Assembly (NCBI GenBank): GCA_030789695.1
Contig: JAULAV010009176.1
Location: forward strand, 26,128-90,127
Direction of reading: 5' to 3'
Length of the DNA: 64,000 bases
Source of the DNA: Scilla litardierei
Lineage: Eukaryota; Streptophyta; Magnoliopsida; Asparagales; Asparagaceae
Below, in pieces: positions 21,005-32,841 of this stretch. The position numbers and the translations under genes are program-made. The notes under the pieces are model-generated. The model was not told where the DNA came from and did no database searches. It was given only the letters and a program-made list of their open reading frames with translations. The stretch's first letter is position 1. Each line of letters starts with the position of its first letter.

Positions 21005-22877
21005 GCACACACTGGATGCCTCTCATATTTTTGGCTGATGCTCTGATCGATATTTTTGCTGCTAATTTTGCACCATCCTCTCACCCATATATTTTGATCA
21101 CTTTTTGTTGGGCTTTATGTATATATCTGTCTGGGAGAGAGGTGGTATTTTTGGGCCCTTATATTGTACCCCTTAGATCTGTGTGCTCATCACATCCATC
21201 ATTTGCATTTCGCACTCATCATATGCACATCCATCCCATTTTCTTTCATTTTCACTTTTTATCATGCATGCATCCGCACCCACCCACCCCTCCCATTTAT
21301 GTCCTTTCACCACACATAGCGCATTGAGGACACTGTGCAGTTTAGCTTGGAGGGGTGAGTGTCTCACACATTTTTATTTTCTTTATTTTTCATTTTTATT
21401 TTTCTGCCTTTCTTCATTTTCCACTTATTTTCACCCATTTTTTCTTCTTTTTTCCCATGCATCATGTTTTCTTATTTTTTATGCTGCATTTGTATAGTTA
21501 GTTCTTATTTTCCCTTTATCCTTATTTCTTTTATCCTTTTTGCTAAAAATAAATTCTTTATGATGACGATGTCTTGGAGTCGGCTTGCTCTTATATGCAT
21601 GTTCTCTTGTCATGCCATCGTTTTTATTTCAGATATCGTATGATGTACATCACCTTGCATTTGAGAACAGTAACCTTCATCGTTATTATATGATTGTGAA
21701 TGTAATTCTAACATTAGCTGAGTCTGAAAATTTATATAGTGTACTTTTCATAGAAAACACACCAAGCTTCACGCATTGACTGCCTAAACTTGGAGTACTG
21801 CTTTGTTATCTGCTATCACTTCTATTTGCATGAAATTGTACGCTCAACTTCCCGGTTGATTGAATGTATGCCTTTTTGATATGACTGGATTAGTTTATTT
21901 TCTTAAATCAAACTGAGTAGATTACATTACCCTACTGAAAGTTGTCATGTACATACAAAAGAGTGAACTGAGCTATACATATTTTTCTTTCTCCACATAT
22001 CTTGAACACCATCTCCATACTTATGATCATTAGTGAACCTCCCCTTAGTGAATCTTATACTTGCATCTTCTCCATGATAAAAGTTCCAAGCTCTATTATC
22101 CCAAAATCAAAAACAGTAAAATACATGCAAATCTTTGTATCTTTGATTTGGGATTGGTATTGTTTATGAAAAAAAAGAGAAGAAGAAAAAGAGAAAAGAA
22201 AAGGAAAAAACAAAAAAAAGTTCGTTTGTGTATTCGTAATCCCTCCTTCTATCTTCTCTTTTCTATTTTTTCTTTATTCCTATGGAGCTTCAAAAGAATG
22301 GGAAAAGCCTTATTGTTCTATTTGATGCCACCTCGCTTATATATAAGCTTGGGAAAAGGGATCCAACGATGTGTGAGAGAGAGACTACTTATATGTGGAT
22401 GACGACCTACTTTGACACTTAGGAAGATTACTAGAGTACAACGATGTCCATGAACTGAAAATTTGGCATGCATCTCAATCATTCTATTCTTATTTCTTTA
22501 TAACGTGTGATATCTCTTATACTCCAAGCAGAAAGCGGTCAATTGAAAAGCGTGGTATCTATGATTACGTATATTATTTTGGATTCCTTAGACAATGTTA
22601 ATTCTAGAATGATTTCATATTTCATATCGTTTTGACGTTCTTGGTTTCTATATCGAATGCACCTCTATATGATATGATATCGAGGTAAAAATCATTGGAA
22701 TGTTTTACTCGTCATGCGCTATTTGAGTAAGCAACTCCAGGTCCTGAGAAGATGACCTAGCACTTCCCCCTTCGTTTTCTATTCTATCTCTCTTTTTCGT
22801 TTCACTTATTTTTATCCACCAGGTTCGTCGTTTTACATCTTCCTTGAGGACGAGTAAGAGGCAAGCTTGGGGGATTT
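21005..22877 (+). other. R3 3' UTR and polypurine tract
   Basis: Non-coding, T-rich. It holds the conserved Athila phrase GCATTGAGGACACTGTGCAG, with AGCTTGGAGGGG next to it (21321-21356). A purine block (AAAAAGAGAAGAAGAAAAAG and further, 22168-22222) follows, and the polypurine tract CAAGCTTGGGGGATTTT (22862-22877) sits directly before the LTR. A GAGGACGAGTAAGAGGCAAG phrase precedes the tract, as in R6. Confidence 0.75.
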
Positions 22878-24808
22878 TGATCCGTCCATATTTTACATCT
22901 TTTTTATGCATGTTTGCATATCATTTTGATCGCTCATATCGCGTTGTTCACGATTATTCGATGATATCGCGTTGCTTTTCACTGTTTCTTATTTTTGTCG
23001 GATTTCAGAAAATATAGAGCGATTTGGAGCAAAAATGAGATCAAGGGACTTGCACGCATACTGGAGCATCGCTCATGGCCCTGTCGAAGAGCTAGTAGCG
23101 TTAGAGGATGAGCGAAAGAAGAAGAAGTCTGATAGAATCGACGAGAAAGCTAGGAGTAGAAGATATGACTCCAGAAACAGGCCACTCAGCCGAGTTCACA
23201 GTCCACTCGACCGAGTGAAGGAACGTACTCGGTCGAGTACAACTGATACGAACATGCCTGGATTCACTGCCCACTCAGCCGAGTTTGCAGTTCACTCGGC
23301 CGAGTGAAGGAACGTACGCGGCCGAGTACAACTGATCCAAACATGCCTGGAGTCACAGCCCACTCAACCAAGTAAATGATCCACTAGGCCGAGTGGAGAA
23401 GTTCACTCGCCCGAGTGAGTCAGAACCTTCTGAAAGAGAAAATGCCAGACTCTCTGGATTTCTAGGGAGCACAGCAGAAGACTCACTCGGCCGAGTGAGG
23501 ATGTCCACTCGACCGCGTGACAAACTCTACTCGAACGAGTGACGCAGATGCCAAGAAAACCAGACCCCCGACTTCTCTGTTTTATCTGGGTCTGTCACTC
23601 AGTCGAGTGACTTTTTCTACTCCGCCGAGTGGTGCAATCTGCCTGTGTAGCGAACTAGGTTCTAGGCTGCGCCAGGGGCAAATCTGTCAGGATTTTTTGG
23701 CTGTTTTTGACTTGTATTTAAGCTTGTTTTTCATCCTAGTTTTAGGAGAGGCCAGAAATTAGGTTTTAGCTTAATTCTAATTGTAATTCTCGTTTGGAAA
23801 TTGAAGAACACAGATCTGGTTTGTTTTTCTTATTGAAATTTCTCATTTTTATGAATTGCTCTCTTGAATCTGAATTTCTATATGTTTCACTCATTTATTT
23901 TACTATTTCTATGATGAATCATGAGTAGTTTAGTTGTTCTAGGGCATGGGGTCACCCTATGGATCTAATTTTAGAATTGTGATTAACGAAATTATTTGTT
24001 GCTAGAATTGATAGAAGGTTAGGTTGTGATTGATTTATTACGGATAGTTAGGAATTTCCATCGATTTGGGGTTTGCAAGAGATTAGATTTCGATCGATGG
24101 GAAGCCTATATATTCGATTTAGGTTTATAATCGAAATTCTCTAGACTTGGTTTGCAAGAGATTGGACTGGTTTGTAAGAGATTGGACCAAAGCTAGGATT
24201 TTTATTATAAATCTGTACCCATATTTGCAAGAGATTGGACTGGTTTGTAAGAGATTGGACCAAATCTAGGATTTTTATTATAAATCTGTACCCATATTTG
24301 TTTGCAAAAGATTGGACGAATACGAACTATCACAACCTAGATTGTAACTCGAGTTTGCACAAGAGTGGGCTCGAGGAGCGATTGAACGATGATGTCGATC
24401 CTAATGCTAGTGGGTTAGGTTAGAATTTGCACGAGAGTGGGCCCTAACCTAGGTCGTTATAGATCGGCAATAGCGCGAGAGCGTGAGCTTGGTTCTGTAT
24501 TCAATTACGACTAGTTCACAGCAATTCAAGTCTTGTAACATTGTGATTCTTGATTCACAGAGATAAATGAAGATCCGTAGTAGAGATTCCCTAGCCCTAG
24601 ACGCCTTTATTATATTGAATTCGAATTGTTAATTGAACGACTGTGATACAACACATCCGATAAACCATCCTTCCACCAATAGCTTTGTGACCAAAATAGA
24701 GTACCGTCATTAGTCCTCCTTTTGTTCTATACCCACTCACCACCACACCGTGTGCTTGCGGTAAGACTTTGACTGTGCCTCCCGGGGTGTGCATCCAGGG
24801 GTTGATCA
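22878..24808 (+). repeat. R3 3' LTR (1931 bp)
   Basis: TGATCCGTCCATATT ... GGTTGATCA. About 200 bp longer than the 5' LTR because of two internal tandem duplications: about 88 bp in the palindrome array (about 23195-23370) and about 100 bp around the GCAAGAGATTGGACTGG phrases (about 24150-24300). Confidence 0.92.
23184..23637 (+). promoter_or_regulatory. Palindrome array in R3 3' LTR
   Basis: About fourteen ACTCGGCCGAGT-type copies. A duplicated segment (…GAAGGAACGTACTCGG… and …GAAGGAACGTACGCGG…) adds three copies relative to the 5' LTR. TATTTAAG follows at 23715-23722. Confidence 0.8.
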
Positions 24809-25345
24809 AGCTCCCCCAGCAGGTTGATCATCCGACCGACCATAAGGCTGGGGACAACACCCCCAGCGGGCCGATCATTTCGACCGACAGTAAGGCTACG
24901 GCAACTCTCCCAGCAGGCCGATCATCTGATCGACCGTAAGGCTGGGGGCAGCTTCCCCAGTAGGCCGATCATTCGATCACCTGTAAGCATGGGGGTAGCT
25001 CCCCTAGTTGGTCGACCAACACGTCGACCGTAAGGCTGGGGGCAGCTCCCCCAGCAGGCCGATAATTCGATCGACCGTAAGGCTGTAGCAACTTCTCCAA
25101 TAGATCGATCACTCGATTGATCGTAAGTCTGGGGGTAGGTCCCATAGCTGGCCGACCGACTCATCGACCGTAAGGCTGTAGGCAGATCCCCCAGCAGGCT
25201 GACACCATATCAGCCATAAGGCCGTGGAAAACTCCCCCAGTAGGCCGACCTTCGGATCGACCATAAGGCTGGGGCAACTCCCCCAGCAGGCCGATCATCA
25301 GATTGACAATGAGGCTGGGGATAGCCCCCAGAAACCGGTCATCTG
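24809..25345 (+). repeat. R2 3' UTR hairpin repeat array, right part
   Basis: Eleven further 46-48-bp units with the CTGGGGG...CCCCCAG inverted repeat, for example at 24938, 25032 and 25262. Begins with the AGCTC duplicated by R3 insertion. Confidence 0.88.
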
Positions 25346-25395
25346 ACCTACTGCATGTAAGCCCGGTGATAGAATTAATTGTGTTATTAATCATT

Positions 25396-25900
25396 CGACT
25401 TGACCCGGCTAATCAATGAACTCAAGGGAACGATGCATGTTTTCTTTTTGACTTTTTTTCACTTTTTTGTAAGCAACTCAATACCCATAAATATGGACAT
25501 AAACATTAGTAATAAAGGCCAAATTCCTCTTCAACTTGAAGACTGTTCTAAAAAATTGTGTATACTTAAGCTTTTGCATCACAATAGCATGCATGAAATA
25601 AATTCAAACTATTTCCAGATATTAAACATGGAAATTGAAAGTTTTCATGGATAGCATATTAATGAGCAATTCTATGATGAAATAAAAATTAATTCAAGCC
25701 ATAAACGATTTTTAGAACTCAGTCAATGCATAATCATTCGCATTTGTGGTATGTGAAGGAGCTTTAAATGATGAGAATTGGTGATTTATTCTTTTCTTTT
25801 GCCTTGTTTTTTTTTTAAAAAAAATCCTAAAGCCTCATACAGTCTCCCAACTAAAGATGGACATTGTCCTCAATGTCAAAAGGGGTACGAGTTTATTCAA
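25396..25900 (-). other. R4 3' region
   Basis: On the minus strand, GACATTGAGGACAATGTCC (about 25859-25877) followed by TAGTTGGGAGACT is the conserved phrase near the 3' end of Athila elements; a similar phrase is at 21321 in R3. The rest is AT-rich and non-coding. Confidence 0.55.
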
Positions 25901-26079
25901 AAGCAAGCGTCCTAAAAAGCCTATAAAATCTATACTAATGGAAAGAACACACCGTGGTCAAATGGCAGATCATGGATCTTTAATGGTGGAGGAGGAAGTT
26001 GTTCTATCTGCTTCTTGTGCTCCTCGGCGAGTATTCTTCCTCCACTCGCTTCCTCATGATCAAGCATCGACACAACCTA

Positions 26080-26588
26080 TCATATCTCCTCTATGTATGT
26101 ATGTTTTTCCTGCATGAGATACGTTGTATCAAATAAAGATGGACGAAATTGATTATCCATGAAGGCTTGCCATAATGGGTCGTCATAAACGATAAAAGAT
26201 TTTAACGCTAATTGACGACCTTCTGAATCTAAAAGATTTGGAATTAGAATTTGAGATTCAGAACTAGAGTGTATAGGTTCATGAGAACTTCCCTGAAAAG
26301 GATCGCTATTCTTGATTTGGTACTCTGCCTCAGGATGGCATGGAGGTGGCTGCAGAAATAGGTCTGGATGGCAAGACAACTCAGGCTCAGTGTAGGTCAT
26401 CTTGTAGTCACCTTCGTCCGCTCCACCCTCTTCATCAGTAAACGTAGGTTCTGCAAGCCTCTCGAAACTTTGTGGTTCTTCCTGACGATCTTCATGGATG
26501 ATGGTTTGGTGAACATCCTAAGGTGGAAGAAATAATGGCGGCTGAAACGAATCTATGGGGACGTATGGATTAGGCTCCAATGTAGTAT

Positions 26589-26624
<36 letters not shown>

Positions 26625-27022
26625 CCTCCTCTTCAAGCAGTGATAACCTATAGCAGTCCATCCGATGTACTCGTACTCCTCAGGTGGGGGAGATGAATCT
26701 GAAGGAAGATATGGTTCAGGTTCAATGATTTTACTCTCGCTATCACTTATCTCCACCCCATCCTCATCATCGTCAAAATGGAAATGCATCTTGTCACCCT
26801 TATAGTCCACATGCACCCCATCACCCATCTTCTCATGCTCGTCCAAGTGTCCTCGCTCAAGCTACATGGGGTCGCATCGATAATAACTCTAAGGCAACTC
26901 CTCAAGCTGTCCTGGACCTGCTCAAATGTATCCTCGAAAGGAATGCCCTGGCCATCATCTTCATATCTAGGTGATTGATCTTCAGATGGCATAGATCTCT
27001 CATGCACTGCAAGGTCCAGCAA
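26080..27022 (-). pseudogene. R4 acidic ORF fragments downstream of gag
   Basis: Three minus-strand open segments in different frames: 26400-26080 (106 codons), 26846-26619 (75 codons), 27022-26747 (91 codons). Composition is acidic and Ser/Pro-rich (for example HFHFDDDEDGVEISDSESK, SQILIPNLLDSEGRQLALKS). They carry no domain I recognise. A (TC)n run at 26587-26619 lies between them. They occupy the place where protease and pol would be and could be an extended gag tail or unrelated filler. Confidence 0.4.
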
Positions 27023-27088
27023 GCACTACCATGCATCCTTTGTCGTATATGAAAGGAATTCTCCATTGCAGTTCATTTGCACGAAATC

Positions 27089-27568
27089 CTACATGGGAGG
27101 GAGTAATCCTGTATAGAAGATCTGTAGGAGATGATCATCGTGGAAGTTATGGGGTTGACACGCAAGCATTAAATCGTTGAACCTCCTCAAAGCCTGATGG
27201 TAGGCCTCCCCATCAGCTTGGATGAAATTCGCAATCTGTTGCTTCATAGCCTGTTGCCTCTGTGCTTGCCGCACGAAAGGAGGCAAGAATCTCTTAAGGA
27301 AGTTAGCCTGAAATGATAACCAAGTAAATAATGAGTAATGAGGCAAAGTATTAAACCAAGATATATCATTGTCTCTTAAAGAATACGGGAAATATTTAAT
27401 ACATAGTCTCTCAATGTGCTCAAGCTTTTTCCCATGAAATAATTGGTGGCATATATTTTCAAACTCTTGCACATGTAAATATGGATTCTCCTCCTCTGTA
27501 CCATGGAAGACTGGTAGGATTCGGGTCAAATCAGAAATAAAGTTTAAAAAGTATGCATCACCATCCAT
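27089..27568 (-). CDS. gag: R4 gag (159 codons open)
   Basis: Minus-strand ORF from ATG 27568 to stop 27089. It shows a retrotransposon Gag core: LPVFHGTEEENPYLHVQEFE, LERLCIK-like KYFPYSLRDNDISWF, ANFLKRFLPPFVRQAQRQQ, GEAYHQALRRFNDLMLACQP and LLQIFYTGLLPPM. The spacing of these blocks matches the Athila Gag in R3 and R6 (LFPFTLREKVLYWL, LFPFSLRDKAKLWL). No stop lies inside the core, but the frame ends early compared with R6 gag. Probably a truncated gag rather than a functional gene. Confidence 0.8.
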   Translation of the reverse strand: MDGDAYFLNFISDLTRILPVFHGTEEENPYLHVQEFENICHQLFHGKKLEHIERLCIKYFPYSLRDNDISWFNTLPHYSLFTWLSFQANFLKRFLPPFVRQAQRQQAMKQQIANFIQADGEAYHQALRRFNDLMLACQPHNFHDDHLLQIFYTGLLPPM

Positions 27569-27690
27569 ATATATATTTTTTGATTTTTTTCAAAGAAAAC
27601 AAAGATAAAAAAATTCTAAACTATAAGGTGGAAGGATCTCACCGAATATTCCTCTGAATAAACTGAAATTATGGTTCACAAATATTGTTA

Positions 27691-27708
27691 TCTCCGGCAA
27701 TGCTGCCA
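27691..27708 (-). promoter_or_regulatory. R4 primer-binding site (tRNA-Asp type)
   Basis: On the minus strand TGGCAGCATTGCCGGAGA, 14 of 18 matches to the tRNA-Asp complement, six bases after the LTR end. Confidence 0.65.
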
Positions 27709-27714
27709 AAAACT

Positions 27715-29305
27715 TGACTCGTCTCGAAATGTGTGAGCGCTACTCCCAAGTGTAGGAGATCGAACAAGTAATAATCCTGGTGAGTCCATGTATCGTATCC
27801 ACTGGAAAACTAACCTGCAAAACCAAGAATTTTAATTTATAAAGAGTACTAAAACTATAATAACCAATCTCCTATCAGGTATAAAGATATGGTATCAAGA
27901 GTTTAAGATAATAAAAGAAAATCCTAAGATAGTTATGGTGAGTTCGATATTGGGTACCAAAGTGGAGAGGATGCGTTGGTCGTGATTTTGTTAGGGTATG
28001 TGAAATCAATGATTATTAATATATTTTCTATAACTTAACGTTTCGTCCGGCTAGGACGCGAGAACGTCAGAAGGTATGGCGATAAAGAGCATAAAATAGT
28101 GCCAAAAAATAATCACGTATATCATCGATTTCATGAAGAAAATATGCACAAGTACCCTCTCGGGTCACGATATATCCTCTCGAATCTCATTACGAATAAG
28201 TCTGTAAAGATTATATTCGATTCAAGCATGCCCACGTCTCCATACAACATACCCAAATAACATATATGTAGAAATCAATGAAATACGCAATATAACGTGA
28301 ATATAGGGTAAAAAGATATCAAAATCAATGATTACAACACCCTAACTACATCACAACCAATAAAAATAGGTATTATCCATGCATGGAGAGAAAATAAACC
28401 ATATTCATAGACAAATACATGCTCAAAGTCTCAAAATACGCGCTAAATATGCAAAATACAAGAGCAAAGTTAGGAATTATATCACCAAAAATCTCCAATT
28501 AGCCCCAAATCTCCTTCAGATGATAGATTTAGCCTTGGTCTCCAGGGCCTCCAAATTTCACGCCAAAATACGGCTCCTAGAGCCCCCAATAGGCCAGAAT
28601 ACACCCAAAACCCCTAAAATACGCTTATATAATAGCATTGCAGGTTTTGAGGTCTTAACGGGTTTGAATCCGCATCCAAATCCCAATTATCAGTGCAATC
28701 TTCAGCCGTTCGATCCAGGCGAGATCGGACGTGGAGACACCGCGTGGCAAGCGGATCTTGCTTCCGCTCGCGTCCGAATCCGGCTTTGCTTCGCGTTCTT
28801 GGTTGGTTATGCGCCATAAGATCTTCGATCTGCGGCCAATATCGGGACGCGTCATCCACATCCGAGCTCATTTAGAGCTTTGATGCGATCCGTTGGATCA
28901 AAATTCGACGTTCCACAGAGAGCCACGTCGCACGCTGCTTTCGTTCGTCTAGTTGATGGATGGCTGCCACGTATCCTTGACGACGCGGGCCGCATACATC
29001 GATGGTATTTCACTCGTATTTATGCCATATTCGACCGTATTTATTCATTTATTGGGTATTCTGCATTCAAAATTTCACAGAAATTAGCACATATCTCATA
29101 AAAATAAAAATAAATAGTCGTTGGAATCGTCAGATCGAGATCTTTAAATGAAAAATATGAATTAGCCAAAATACTCAATAAATTTCTGTTTTGTGCTTAA
29201 ATCAAGTGATTTCTCTACTAAATGATGATATTCAAAATACGATTGTATTAAAGACCAAATACGTATCATATATGCACAAAATGGGGCTAGATGAGGGGTT
29301 AATCA
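27715..29305 (-). repeat. R4 5' LTR (about 1.59 kb)
   Basis: On the minus strand begins TGATTAACCCCTCATC and ends CGAGACGAGTCA. TATATAAG on the minus strand at about 28622-28630 is a candidate TATA box. I see no motif array like those of R3 and R6. ORFs here are chance. Confidence 0.6.
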
Positions 29306-29439
29306 TGCAATATTCCACCCGAATCACCCGGCAAGCCAAAACTAGTTAAGCTCCCCCAAATCCTAGCCGCACGACAACTAAAGTCTGACCAGGATTGAGG
29401 AAGTGGGCACAACATCACAAACGACAAAGGTTTTATCCC

Positions 29440-31720
29440 CAGAGGATCATAAGTGAACCTTGACATTACAAAAACTTGGCAACGGCCAATGACCATTTAC
29501 AAAAAATATAAATGATACACGAAAGAGGCTAGGCCCCTGCTTCAGGCTAAGTAGCCGATGCAGCGGTAAGAGCACCCTCCAGTTGAACGACGTCATCAGG
29601 TGGTCAAGATAGGCGACCGAAGAGACTCTCAGATCATCTTCTGGCTGGTCGACATCGAGCTCCCCTTCGTCCCTGGAGATCATCTCGAGCTCCTCGAACA
29701 CAATCCCCAAGCATGGGAAATTAGATCAATATCATGCTGGCATCGGAGGAATCCCTCCTTAAATGCCTTGAACATCCTTGGGGCGATGAAGGTCTCCGCA
29801 TACTCATCCACTACCACCCGAGCAATCCGATCTGGCTCCACCTCCTTTAATTCCTTAATCCGGGCCTTAAGGGTGGCGACTTGGAGCTGGTGCTCCTATC
29901 TCTCCCTCTCGTTCTCACGAGAGACTTTGTCGAGCTCAACCGTAAGGGTATGCTCCCTCTCCTCCACTGCCTCACCAGCTCTTCGAGCTCCTTGACAAGG
30001 TCCACTCCGCGGGGCCCCCAAACCCACTTATCTTGGCAGCCTTCTCTAGCTCGACGACCCTTTCCTCGTCCTTGGCCCTCGCAGCCAGTACCATCGCCCT
30101 TTCCCCATCTGACTTCTCCAGGTTGGCTGAGAGCTCGGTGATCTGGGTCTCCATCGATTTCATGCGTGCCTTGGCCTCTCGAGCCTCCTCATCAGTGCCC
30201 TCCACCGCCGCTAATTTTTCAGTAGGACCCGCCTTTGCATTTGAGAGCACGATGAACTAACGCCTCATTGAAAGACCGAGGACAACTGCGCCAAAGGGAA
30301 GATGAGTTAGATACAAGCACGAAGGCCGGTGCAAAAATACTTTAAATGACCATACCTGCTAGTTGACCTGCACCACGAAGGCGACAAGCCTGTCGCCCCT
30401 CATCTTGTCCAGCACTGATTGGTCCTAGGGCATACAGGAGTTCTCGGCCAGTCGAGCTGCTACCCCACAGTCTAAGAAGACAGAATCCTTTAGGCCTATA
30501 GGAAAGCAGGAGCTGAGTAGCTCATCCCCAGATCACAGCAGGTCAGCCTCGGACGACCAGAAGGCGCACATGGATCTCTCGTAATCTGCCGGGAGCGAGC
30601 TAGTGCAGGAAGGTGGGAAACCACCCCAAGGCCACTTGTCCCTGCCAATAGCATGCCCCAAGACTGCTTTCTCTCGGCCCTTCCTTGATCATGCTCTACA
30701 TGCTCCCTCTCCCTCCTCACCCCGACCCCAGCAGACCCATCGTGCTACCTCGGTCGAACGTCTAAGACGTCCTCCTCCTCAAAGGAGGGTCTGGGACGGG
30801 AGTCGATAGGGGACGTGGGGGAGGACTATGGACGAGCCTGCCTGACAGAGCAGAAGTGAGTGGACAACCAGAATCGAGAAATTGCAAAGAGAACCGAGCC
30901 AGAAAGGAGGCTTACCAGCAGGCCACATGGTCTTCGTCATGGTGTAATCCTTGAAGAGGACCCGGATGTCTCATTCATCAACAGGGATGGCGGCCAACTT
31001 ATTCCTCACCGCAAGTTCCACGTCGGTAAGGCTCCCAAGAGTGAGGGTTAACGAGGGTGGATTCCCCCCAATGAACTGGAAAGTCTGCCTCCTCGGGAAG
31101 GACATGAATACGTACTCATCCTTTCAATGCTTCAAAAAGGTCGGTAGTCCCAACACCAGACCTTTTTGCCTCTGGGAGATGACGTACAGCCAGGCACCCG
31201 ACTTATGGTGGCTCAGATGGTAGAACTGGGCAAAAATCCCAAGGGTTTTCTGGATTCCCTTGAGCAAGCACATCATGATGAACCCCACCAAGCAGCCGAT
31301 GGCGTTAGGGAAAAACTGGCACAGGGCGAGCCCATGGGCCTTCAAGAATACTGCCACAAAGGAGGGGAGCGGGAACTGCATCCCAAACTTGAAACTCTGC
31401 ACGTACACCTTGACCTCACGATCGCCGGGGAAACAGACCCTCTCGTTCCCTTTGGGGGCCCTAGCACAGTAAGGGGGAGGAGGTACTTGGAGCAGAGCAG
31501 CCCTTTAGTGGTGGCACAGGTCTCTGATGGCCTCCCCATCACATCCTGAGGCATGCCAGAATAATTGCCCCCACCTAGCTGAATCTAGGCCCCCAAGTCA
31601 GGAGGCGGGACAGGCACAACCGTGGGTGCCGGACACCCCTCCCTGGAGGCAGCAGAAGAAGACGATGAACGACACATGCTGGAGCTCCGACGAGAGTAAA
31701 TGTCAGACATGAAAGAAAGG
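29440..31720 (-). pseudogene. R2 antisense ORF (aORF, Transposase_28-like)
   Basis: Tat elements often carry an extra ORF antisense to gag-pol before the 3' LTR. Minus strand from about MSDIYSRRSSSM (near 31710). After a frameshift comes a domain with FGMQFPLPSFVAVFLKAHGL, FFPNAIGCLVGFIMMCLLKG and FAQFYHLSHHKSGAWLYV. This is the pattern annotated in plants as putative gypsy-type transposon (Transposase_28). It continues with KDEYVFMSFPRRQTFQFIGG. A coiled-coil segment (29972-30250: AREAKARMKSMETQITELSA, DEERVVELEKAAKIS) and an acidic tail (to about 29440) follow. Frameshifts and stops make it a pseudogene. Function unknown. Confidence 0.75.
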
Positions 31721-32009
31721 AAGGGATGGATAGCACTAAAAGGGCACAACCTTCGCCCAAGAGGCAATTACCCCATTTATACCACTCCCCCGAATCCTCC
31801 GGCTACATTGCCAGCCGTTCACTCGTGCACACGTGTCAGAATCTTGTAAAGGACGACCCTCTGAATCTCGCATCCAAAGGGTGATCGGATTCTTGGCATC
31901 CAGCACCATGATGCCCTTCATTTAATGCATCACCTCGACTGACGCACCCGTCTAATCCACCACACAAATCATATCCCTCGGACCGAACCGCCAGAATCCG
32001 AACGGCCCG

Positions 32010-32024
32010 AGCGATGGAGGCAAT
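32010..32024 (+). promoter_or_regulatory. R2 polypurine tract candidate
   Basis: AGCGATGGAGGCAAT directly before the 3' LTR; weak but in the right place. Confidence 0.4.
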
Positions 32025-32841
32025 TGATACAACCCTCCTGAACGGTTTAAGGTAGAACAGGCTAAGTCCATGGGCCGATGAAAGATTGGGCCATGGACCA
32101 GAGGCCCCATGAGCACTTCTGATGATGACGGCCCAAAGTCGACGTTAGGGAGGACCGCTGACCTTTGGCAGTTAAGGAAACTGCCCCTCCCGGAATTCAC
32201 CCGCTTGAATCGCCATTACGTTTGCCTTCATAGCCCATCAAGGGGCCATAAAAGATGTGCAGTCGTGAGGCAAAAATGGTGGAAGAATATGGAGACGTGT
32301 GCGGGTCAATCCCTACAAGACCTGAAGATCGAAAGATGAAAGGACCGAATTATGAATACTATACACTTAGGTATTCCTCCTCCAACGACCTTGCTTTCCA
32401 CCTCATAATTCTCCTCCACAGTTCGGCCTGAGGATTTGTGTATCGGTCTCGCCACGAATCGTACTCGATTCCACAGGGCATCCTTTAGATCATATCTGAC
32501 TTAGGCATCGGAGGGGACTTGGTCGGAACCAAGGTCCGACCCCTATGATGATCTTTCTCATCCATGCAGGTCAAGGAGACTTTACCCCCCCTAAAGCTAC
32601 CCTTTGGCGCTTCATCCCTCGGAGCCAAGCCTTCCTGACCCTGAGCTTGTTCGCCTCCCCACTCGAGGAGGTCGTCGTTCTCCCGAAGTTGCCCTTCGGG
32701 ATACTGACGCACGAATCTATGCATTCTCGACCGAGCGAACGTGTCACAACCTGATTTTGGAGGACGCACATGTCTTGCATGACCACGTCAGACTCTGATG
32801 CTCGAGACTATCGAACTGTGGTGAGAAAACACCCCAAAACA
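32025..32841 (+). repeat. R2 3' LTR (817 bp)
   Basis: TGATACAACCCTCC ... CCCAAAACA, followed by the GGTAG duplication. About 12% diverged from the 5' LTR over the 160 bases compared. Confidence 0.93.

Larger units (their letters stand above)
13472..24808 (+). mobile_element. R3: Athila-like element lacking RT, RNase H and integrase
   Basis: Flanked by a perfect AGCTC duplication (13467-13471 and 24809-24813), inserted into the hairpin array of R2. Order: LTR 13472-15206, tRNA-Asp type PBS, gag, protease, conserved GCGCTT...AGGCAACCC block, palindrome array with TATA, env-like ORF, 3' UTR, polypurine tract, LTR 22878-24808. Nothing resembling RT, RNase H or integrase lies between protease and the conserved block. 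The LTRs differ at about 15 of the first 165 bases. They also differ in length (1735 versus 1931 bp) through internal duplications. Confidence 0.93.
25396..29305 (-). mobile_element. R4: gag-only Athila-like remnant, reverse orientation, inside R2
   Basis: On the minus strand: LTR (29305 to 27715), a PBS of tRNA-Asp type, gag, an acidic non-standard region, then an Athila-type 3' region. No protease, RT, RNase H or integrase. I found no second LTR at the left end, so the left border (about 25396) is a guess and the 3' LTR is probably deleted. TGCAA at 29306-29310 could be one target duplication. Confidence 0.7.
8195..32841 (+). mobile_element. R2: Ty3 Tat-lineage element, degenerate, hosting R3 and R4
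   Basis: LTRs 8195-9001 and 32025-32841 are flanked by perfect GGTAG duplications (8190-8194, 32842-32846). Order: protease, RT, RNase H, second archaeal-type RNase H, integrase, hairpin repeat array, then an antisense ORF before the 3' LTR. This is the known Tat layout. The LTRs differ at about 20 of the first 160 bases, so the copy is old. The 24.6-kb span includes R3 (11.3 kb) and R4 (about 3.9 kb). Most of gag is missing. Many stops and frameshifts are present. Confidence 0.93.

Noticed and set aside
13200..25345. CRISPR-like regular repeats (46-48 bp spacing)
   Set aside because: Repeats are contiguous and degenerate with no unique spacers, lie in a plant Tat 3' UTR, and no cas-like gene exists.
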